A stretch of DNA of 64,000 nucleotides from Halicephalobus mephisto (lineage: Eukaryota; Nematoda; Chromadorea; Rhabditida; Panagrolaimidae). The notes under the pieces are model-generated. The model had not been told where the DNA came from and made no database searches. It saw nothing but the letters and a program-made list of their open reading frames with translations. The position numbers were made by a program, and so were the translations under genes. Location: assembly GCA_009193035.1 (NCBI GenBank), contig SWDT01000099.1, positions 330,155 through 394,154 on the forward strand, in the 5' to 3' direction. Shown here one piece after another: positions 57,913-64,000 of this stretch (the stretch's first letter is position 1; each line of letters begins with the position of its first letter).

Positions 57913-59174
57913 ATGACGGAGATAGCTGTAGATTATATGAAGGAATATCTGGATGGGCTTTTTGCTTCGATTAGAGGATTCCCGGCGATTCTGTATCTCG
58001 ATCGACAACCTCCAGAAGCCGTCACAGCTCCGGTGGCGGAAGAAAAAAGAAGGAAAACGGTTTTATACGAACGAGCAAAGAGGGAAAAAGCGATCAAAGG
58101 GACGAAACAGGAGAAGGAAATCCCGCGGAAGAAGTCGGCCAGATTCATGTTCTTCATGGTAAATCCTCAATCCTAATAATCCATATATGACACGTTTTAA
58201 AGCGAATCTAGCGAAAGCAAGGATCTAGATGACAGGTGATGGAAGGTTTTTGGGTTAAAATTCAGTTATATAATTATTTCGAAGGGAAATTACGAAATAC
58301 TCAAGTCCGGATTTCAGAAACCGCGGATTCTGAAAAATCCTTCTGAATCCGCTCCGGAAACTGATATTTCGTAATCACCCTTCAACATGATTGTATAAAA
58401 ACGAATTTTCCACCATTTGTCATCTGGATTTTCGAATTTAGAAGAAAATTATATATGAACGTACTAAATTTACCCTTTTAGTGTATAGGTTGGAACTTGG
58501 CGGCCGTGCTGTTCGCCTTCGGTCTCCGTAGCTTCGTTAATTTCAAGGAAACTACGTGGTGGAAGATGCTGATTATCTACTTTGTCAATTTTATCTGCTT
58601 TGTGGCATTTTTGTCGACGAGATTTTTCTCGAATCTTTGGTTTGGGGACGTTTCTAAAGGAGCCATCAACTACAGGGCTTCGATAGGACGAGGAGTCCCG
58701 CCGGCTCTGACAAGCAAGGTCTCGGACAACATGGCCGACTTCATTTTCGGGATCGTCCTGAGCACTCTCGTCTTGATCGAAGGATTGCTCGTCTATGAGA
58801 TCCCAAATTACTATCTTTCCAATGTTTTCGGATTCATAGTAATGGCTCAACTGAATTCGTTTTATTCTTTCGAATACATGTGGATTGCTCAAGGACTTCA
58901 GACGGACCGGCGGGTGACCAGGATCGAGTACCGGTGGCCCTATCACCTGGGGTTCGGGACCCTTCTGACTCTGGCCACAAGTTACTTTGACGATTTCATC
59001 TACAATAGTTTCATTTTCGCCGCTTTGTTCCCGTTCTTCATCGTCAGCAGCTGCATCGCTTCTCCCCCGACGGAGAAAGTCAAAAGACAAAGTTTGCCCG
59101 TGTTTACTCTGCCCCAACTGATCACGAATCGTGTTTTAAATTTCCTCATAGCCTCTGGAAACAGAGCCAGATAG
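57913..59174 (+). CDS. epg-4: EI24 / EPG-4 homologue (ER membrane autophagy protein)
   Basis: Multi-pass ER membrane protein needed for late autophagosome formation in nematodes and mammals. Two exons (57913-58158, 58482-59174) encode 312 residues. The N-terminal 80 residues are charged and basic (KREKAIKGTKQEKEIPRKK). About six membrane segments follow, with the family signatures WFGDVSKGA, YCFEYRW-like YSFEYMWIAQGLQ, TRIEYRWPYHLGFGTLL and FAALFPFFIVSS. The length matches the family (about 340 in human). The start was placed at the ATG directly after a TTTTACAG acceptor. It is convergent with the chemoreceptor (75 bp). Identification rests on several spaced motifs and is confident. Confidence 0.9.
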
Positions 59175-59249
59175 TTCTTTCACGTCTTGACGGTCAATGA
59201 AGTGTCCTTTCGTGGTTGCCATATATCATTGTACATAAATTTTATTTTT

Positions 59250-60517
59250 TTACTTTTTAATTACTGCATTGTTACTATATTGTAAAAGTTGCATTTGAGT
59301 CTGTTTTGAAGGAGAATCGGATTTGGAATTCGAACCAGTGGATCGAGAGAGGGATTTCCTGACGTTTCTGCTGACGAGGACCAGGATCCAAGGAGAACTG
59401 AGACTCGAGAGGTCGACGATCCAAGGGACGTACAGTACGACTTCAGAAAGTGAATCGAATTTTTTTTCCAAAATAAGTCTATTAATAAATAATTGGAAAA
59501 TTGCAGATAATATTTGAAAAGTAAAAATAATTAAAGAAATAAAAAAAAGATTTGTTTCTATTTTTCTGGATCTATTAGAGGAACTACGGGTTACTGTAGA
59601 TTTTTGTTTTTTGTAACAAAAAAATAAAAATGAACTTAAATTTAAAATTAAACAAATAAAAGCGGAAATTAAGGCTATGGTACCGTATCTGATGCTGTTC
59701 GTTGGCTGAAAAAATTTTTATTTTTTATTTTCGAAAATTACAGTAATCCTTACTTTTGGGCTCCCGTCGTCGTCGGTCCAGATGCAGAGACTTTCGTTTT
59801 TGGCTTCTATAGGATCGAATCTGACTTTTTTGATCAATAAATCAAAGTGAATTAAAAAATTAAACAAAAATCCAAAAATAATTAATTTTTTCAAATAACA
59901 TGTCCAAAATTTTTCGTGTACTGTAGCGACGACGATAGCAGTGAATCTGTTTAAAGCAATTAAAATATTTCCGAAAAATTGAAATCCTAAGAAACTGTAG
60001 CAAATAAAATGTAAAATTGTCAAAAATTCAGGGATATTCAAGGAACAAACAAATCCAGAAGTGGCCGGTGACAAAGGCAACCTCAAAGTCAACGTCACGA
60101 TCGTCGAAATCGAAAGGTCCTGAAAATTTTACAAAAATAATAAAAAAAATTTAAAAAATAAAAAAATAAAAATTATAAAAAAATTTAAAAAATAAAAATT
60201 ATGAAAATAAAAATAATAAAAAAAATTTAAAAAATCAAAAAAATAAAAATTATAAAAAAAAATTCAAAAAATAAAAAAATAAAAATTATGAAAAAAATAA
60301 AAATTATAAAAAAATTCAAAAAATAAAAAAATTTAAAAAATTTAAATTATAAAATTAAACTCACGACAATTCCCAGGACAGTAATCAGCTTAAAGAAGCT
60401 TTGTCCAGGCCTCCGGGTCTTTGTTTCGTTGATGAAAGCCTTCAGTAAAAAAATATATAAAAATACAGAAGGAATCCAGTAAACGGCATCAAAGAGCAGC
60501 CAAAATTTCGATATCAT
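59250..60517 (-). CDS. Seven-helix chemoreceptor, Srg superfamily (srv-like)
   Basis: Putative chemosensory G-protein-coupled receptor. Three exons (60365-60517, 59754-60119, 59250-59705), all joined in phase 0, encode 324 residues, the usual length for nematode serpentine receptors. Helix 1 contains DAVYWIPSVFLYIFLLKAFI, and the segment FFKLITVLGIVDLSIS crosses the first junction. FFGNILIALNRFTAIV marks the end of helix 3, the NR(F/L)TA signature of Srg/Srv receptors. PWIVDLSSLSSPWILVLVSR is helix 7, and the tail is Ser/Lys-rich. The family call within the Srg superfamily (srv versus srg or sru) is tentative. The first intron (60120-60364) is AT-rich low complexity. Confidence 0.8.
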
Positions 60518-60574
60518 TCTCCAGATAAGCTCACCACGAAAATCGATTTTCTTTTTGAAGAATAGCTTTTTCTT

Positions 60575-60790
60575 TCAAAACGACAAAACTGGCCAATACT
60601 CACTAATAAACGACAAAACTGGCCAATACTCACTAATAATCGACAAAACTGGCCAATACACTAATAATCGACAAAACTGGTCAATACGCAGTAATAAACG
60701 ACAAAACTGGCCAATACCCACTTATAAACGGCAAAACTGGCCAATACTCACTTATAAACGGCAAAACTGGCCAATACCCACTTATGGTTG
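60575..60790. repeat. 30-bp minisatellite CGACAAAACTGGCCAATACTCACTAATAA
   Basis: About eight units of 28-30 bp, core ACAAAACTGGCCAATACTCA, immediately upstream of the chemoreceptor start. Translated on the plus strand it gives a repeated NDKTGQY unit, but there is no other sign of coding. One unit near 60655 has lost a few bases. Confidence 0.92.
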
Positions 60791-61095
60791 TCGTTAAAAA
60801 AACCAATATTAACTTTAAAAAATTCATTAACGTTTCTTTTAAATTATTTTTTCCAATAACCAGTTAATTTCGTTTATTTCCAAGGGAATTGGGTGCCAGA
60901 TGGAAGTTAAAAGTGCAGAAAATTAAATTTTGTTTAGTTTAAAAAAGTCAAAGATGTACATACAAAAAAGCGTAACTTTTGGTTCCATCGCAATTGGGAA
61001 ACTTAACGAAAATAAACAAAATCGTCACATTTTTCATGAATATTTGACATTTGTAAAAAACAATAATTGATTTACATTTGTTATTGGGACGAAAG
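60791..61095. other. Spacer downstream of the guanylyl cyclase gene
   Basis: AT-rich; it should contain the 3' untranslated region of the minus-strand cyclase gene and the upstream region of the chemoreceptor. No further gene is seen. Confidence 0.5.
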
Positions 61096-63985
61096 TTACG
61101 TTTTTTCTTGTGTGTGATTGTGCACTTTGTTCTTCAAGAAATCCTCATACATCGAGTTTGTGTTCTTCACTCGGGTCTCGTCAGCTCTTTCCGAACATAT
61201 CCCGTCCATATAGTCTTCTGCAGCTGTGCTTCTGACGCTAGGGAAGCTGGTGTCCGTGCTGCAGAGCAGCCAGAAGGTCTCCATCACGCCTTTGCCTTTG
61301 ATGATCACCTCCCCTCTGGGCTCGGTCATGAACCCTCCCAACAGGTGTAGGAGATTGTTCAACTCCGGCGAGATCTGGATCTTTCCGGCTGTAAATACCA
61401 ATGTTATCAATTAGGAAACCGACACTAAAGACATACGTTTGCCGTTGCTCTCCATTCTGCTGGCCGTGTTGACTGTGTCCCCGAAGAGACAATATCTCGG
61501 CATCGTCAATCCCACAACCCCGGCGGTACAAGGTCCGGTGTGGGCCCCGATTCTGATGTTGACTCTTTCAGAGGGCAAATGGGGGATTCTGAAGGACTTG
61601 ATTGCCTCCACCAGGACCAGAGCCAGATTGGCGATCTCCTTGGCGTGTCCGTTTCCGTTTCTGTGGGGCAGACCGGAGACACACATGTAGCCGTCTCCGA
61701 TGGTCTCCACCTTGTACACATCATAGGCCTCAATGTACCCATCAAACAAGGAATAGAGATCGTTGAGAAGACTGACGACTTGGAGAGGACTGCATTTGCT
61801 CGCGAGAGTGGTGAACTGGACGACGTCGGAGAAGAACACAGTCACACTCTCGAAGTTCTCGGGCTCGACGGACCTGCCCACCTTCAGGCTGTCAGCCACT
61901 TGTCTGAAATGACCATCGCTAAGTTTACTAAATAATGAAACAAACTTTGGGAGCATTCGGTAGAGCAAGATATCGCTTCTCTTCTTCTCTTCCACGAGTT
62001 CCTTCGTTCTCTCGGCTATCTCCTCGGCCAGGGTCTCCGCGTATCTCTCAACCATGCCGAAGATGTGGTCCATCAGATTCTGGTTCTTCCCGCTCATCGA
62101 CTTCATCAGCGTCTTCACTTGGGCGATGGTTGGTCTACTTCCGGAGTCCTCCTGCCAGCAGTCCCGGATCAGATGGAGGACAGCTGGATTCAGATCAGGA
62201 ATGTCGACATCATTCAGACTTGGTCTCACCGGAACTGCTCCTCCTTTCTTGATCAGGTACAGTAGCTCTGGAAATATCCAAATGAGTATTCGGAATAATG
62301 AATTTGAACTTGCCATCAACGCCGGTCGGTCGGTTTTCGTAGTCGAAGGGGGGCTTTCCGGTGAGGACTTCGCTGGAGATGACGGCGAAACTGTAGACAT
62401 CCCCGGCTCTGGTTCCCACAGAAAAGACATCTCTTATGAGCTCGGGGGCCATCCACAAGTAATCTGAAAGAACTGTGTTCCTCTATTATAAGTAATTCAT
62501 ACCAGTGGCTCTCTTCTTCTCATTGGCATAGAATTTGTTACATCCGAAGTCACTCAACTTGACCACCCATCTGTCGTCAACTACACAGTTCCTCGAGGTC
62601 AGACGACCGTGGAATTCAAGAAAGCTCTGGGAGTGGATGTAATTCAGGCCGTCGGAGATGTCCCTCATGATAGAGAGGACGAAGAAGGCGTCCATGTTGT
62701 AGGAGCCTTTGACGATGACGTCTTTCAACGACCCTCGACCACAGTACTTCCAGATGGCGAAGACCTGGGGGCCATCCAGGCATAATCCGATGAAACGGTT
62801 GCAGTTGTCAGAATCCAACTGAGTCATCTAAAGCCCTTAAGTTAATATCCTTAAGGACAATTTCAGAAAAGAAACCTTTCTTAATTCTCCATAATCGTTT
62901 TCTTGCAAAAGCAGCTTTGTTTGGAACTTCCTCGCCGCCACAGGCTCGTGTCGAAAGTAAAAGTAACTGTAGTTCTTGGATTCCGACATACTCTCCAAGG
63001 TCATCTTCGTGGAAGTTGAGTGTTTCGACTGCAGGGACCGTTCACTGTGGAATCCACTTCTGCTCCTCTGGGGTCTGTCCAGGTCGACGAAGGACACCTT
63101 CCAGAGTCGATTCAGCTTCTCCATCTGTTCTCGTCTGTAGCTGCAAACAGAGAGAAATTAACTTTAATCATATGATTATAAAAATTAAAAATGAACAGTA
63201 TTCCGGACTTTTCTGGTCTCGATTTTCGAAATACTTCGATCTGAGATAATTCGAAAAGTTTCCACCGAATTGCGTAGGAGTACAGTAAAGGCCAAGAGCG
63301 GTGAACTTACTAGAGGCTGTAGACGGTAACCCCAGTCATCAGCAATATGACGAATACCGATGGCAGTGAAGACGTATGGAGAGTAGGCCTCCCAGAAGTT
63401 GACAGGACAAGTGTTCCCTTGGAAGCCACAGAGAGGGACGTCGGAAGGCGCCTTGCCGCCCCTCATCTCCCATACCGTGGCCGCTGGATCCGAGTAGTTC
63501 GGATACACCGTCGGGACGCCGTCGTCGAAGGCGATGGTCAGGAAGACCTGGCTCCTGAAGTCCGCCTCAACCCCGTGAGGAGAAGGTGGCGTCTCTGCTG
63601 CCGTTCACGCCGATGGCCACGACCCGCTGGCCCCTTGAAGCTCCCCGGTGTTCAGCACTATCTCCGCCCTCTGGCGAGTGCCCCGGTGTCGTTCCCCGAA
63701 GCCAGGGTTCTGTTCAGACCCAGGGCGTAGAGTAGAAGGAGTCGTGGAGGTACTTGGCGTAGGTGGAGGCCTCGAAGCGGGTGTCGGAGCAGTCCCCGCA
63801 GTGGAACGGCCAGGACTGAGCCCTGGTCATCACGTCCTCGGCAAAGGCCCTGCTGTCGGAGCCCAGGGCAGTCTGGAAGTCGACGAAGAAGGTGTTCCTG
63901 GCCCCGTCCTTGGCGTCGGCGTCCCTCCCGTCGGCTTCGTATCTGGCTCCGAGGACCCAGATCGGGCCCGTCCCCGAGACGGCAT
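61096..63985 (-). CDS. Receptor-type guanylyl cyclase (gcy family), 5'-incomplete, with frameshifts
   Basis: Membrane receptor making cGMP, usually in sensory neurons in nematodes. Exons seen: 63311-63985 (extracellular ligand-binding region and transmembrane helix), 62876-63140, 62503-62827, 62314-62463, 61437-62267 and 61096-61388. The kinase-homology domain has HGRLTSRNCVVDDR and KLSDFG; HRD is replaced, as usual for these pseudokinases. The cyclase domain is intact: FFSDVVQFTTLASKCSP, YKVETIGDGYMCVSGLP and DTVNTASRMESNGK, with both metal-binding Asp, the Glu of GTP selection and the catalytic Asn/Arg. The intron at 62268-62313 starts GC (GCAAGT). The exon 63311-63985 needs about five frame changes to read through; the intracellular exons need none. 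The gene continues past the window end. Confidence 0.9.
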
Positions 63986-64000
63986 CTGAAAGCGCAACGT

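Noticed and set aside
60555..60797. An 80-residue repetitive protein (NDKTGQY units)
   Set aside because: It is only the translation of a 30-bp minisatellite; units change phase and there is no start context or homology.
63311..63985. Contamination from a GC-rich bacterium at the right end
   Set aside because: The segment has nematode-type splice signals and encodes the ectodomain and membrane helix of the same guanylyl cyclase as the adjoining exons.

Overview
This window is from a nematode nuclear genome, most likely a free-living rhabditid. The evidence is short AT-rich introns, many 3' splice sites read as TTTCAG or TTTTAG, splice acceptors placed a few bases before several start codons (as expected for spliced-leader trans-splicing), and gene types typical of the group: paramyosin with nematode sequence, an orcokinin-type nlp-15 precursor, a chemoreceptor of the Srg superfamily and a receptor guanylyl cyclase. 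I cannot name the species.

Layout. 0-11 kb: a CAAX prenyl protease (minus), a shugoshin homologue (minus), the selenocysteine-specific elongation factor (plus, divergent from shugoshin), an MTRES1/S4-type mitochondrial RNA-binding protein (plus) and the orcokinin-like precursor nlp-15 (plus). 12.5-17.9 kb: paramyosin unc-15 (minus). 17.9-23.1 kb: a gene-poor repeat region with a tandem array of alternating hairpins, three palindromic MITE copies, TTAGGC-like telomere-type repeats and a large diverged inverted repeat. 23.1-39.2 kb: a myristoylation-type calmodulin-like gene (plus), a MADF-domain gene (minus), and PHAF1/C16orf70 (plus). A single PHAF1 intron of about 10.6 kb holds an antisense leucine-rich-repeat membrane protein gene, a tRNA-derived SINE with intact target-site duplications, minisatellites and perhaps a second antisense gene. 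40.7-47.3 kb: TRAPPC8, V-ATPase subunit G (vha-10) and ubl-5 on the plus strand with operon-like spacing. 47.3-50.8 kb: intergenic tandem repeats. 50.8-64 kb: a Frizzled receptor (plus), a GPAT3/4-type acyltransferase (minus), EI24/epg-4 (plus), a seven-helix chemoreceptor (minus) and a receptor guanylyl cyclase (minus, cut off by the window end and carrying several apparent frameshifts in its GC-rich extracellular part).

How the genes relate. Most are unrelated housekeeping, muscle or signalling genes. PHAF1, TRAPPC8 and EI24/EPG-4 all belong to autophagy or membrane-traffic families and vha-10 acidifies lysosomes; I regard this as probably coincidental. Real organisational signals are the vha-10/ubl-5 neighbourhood, three tight divergent promoters and the nested gene in PHAF1. 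Exon structures were assembled by hand from splice signals; for every full-length model the summed exon lengths are divisible by three and the translated joins stay in frame.

No bacterial-type defence or novel multi-gene system is visible. The most unusual items are the SINE, the decayed orcokinin units inside an nlp-15 intron, the dispersed GCGAG-rich element family, the recurrent intronic CATATATGA motif, the hairpin array and the candidate hidden coding segments.
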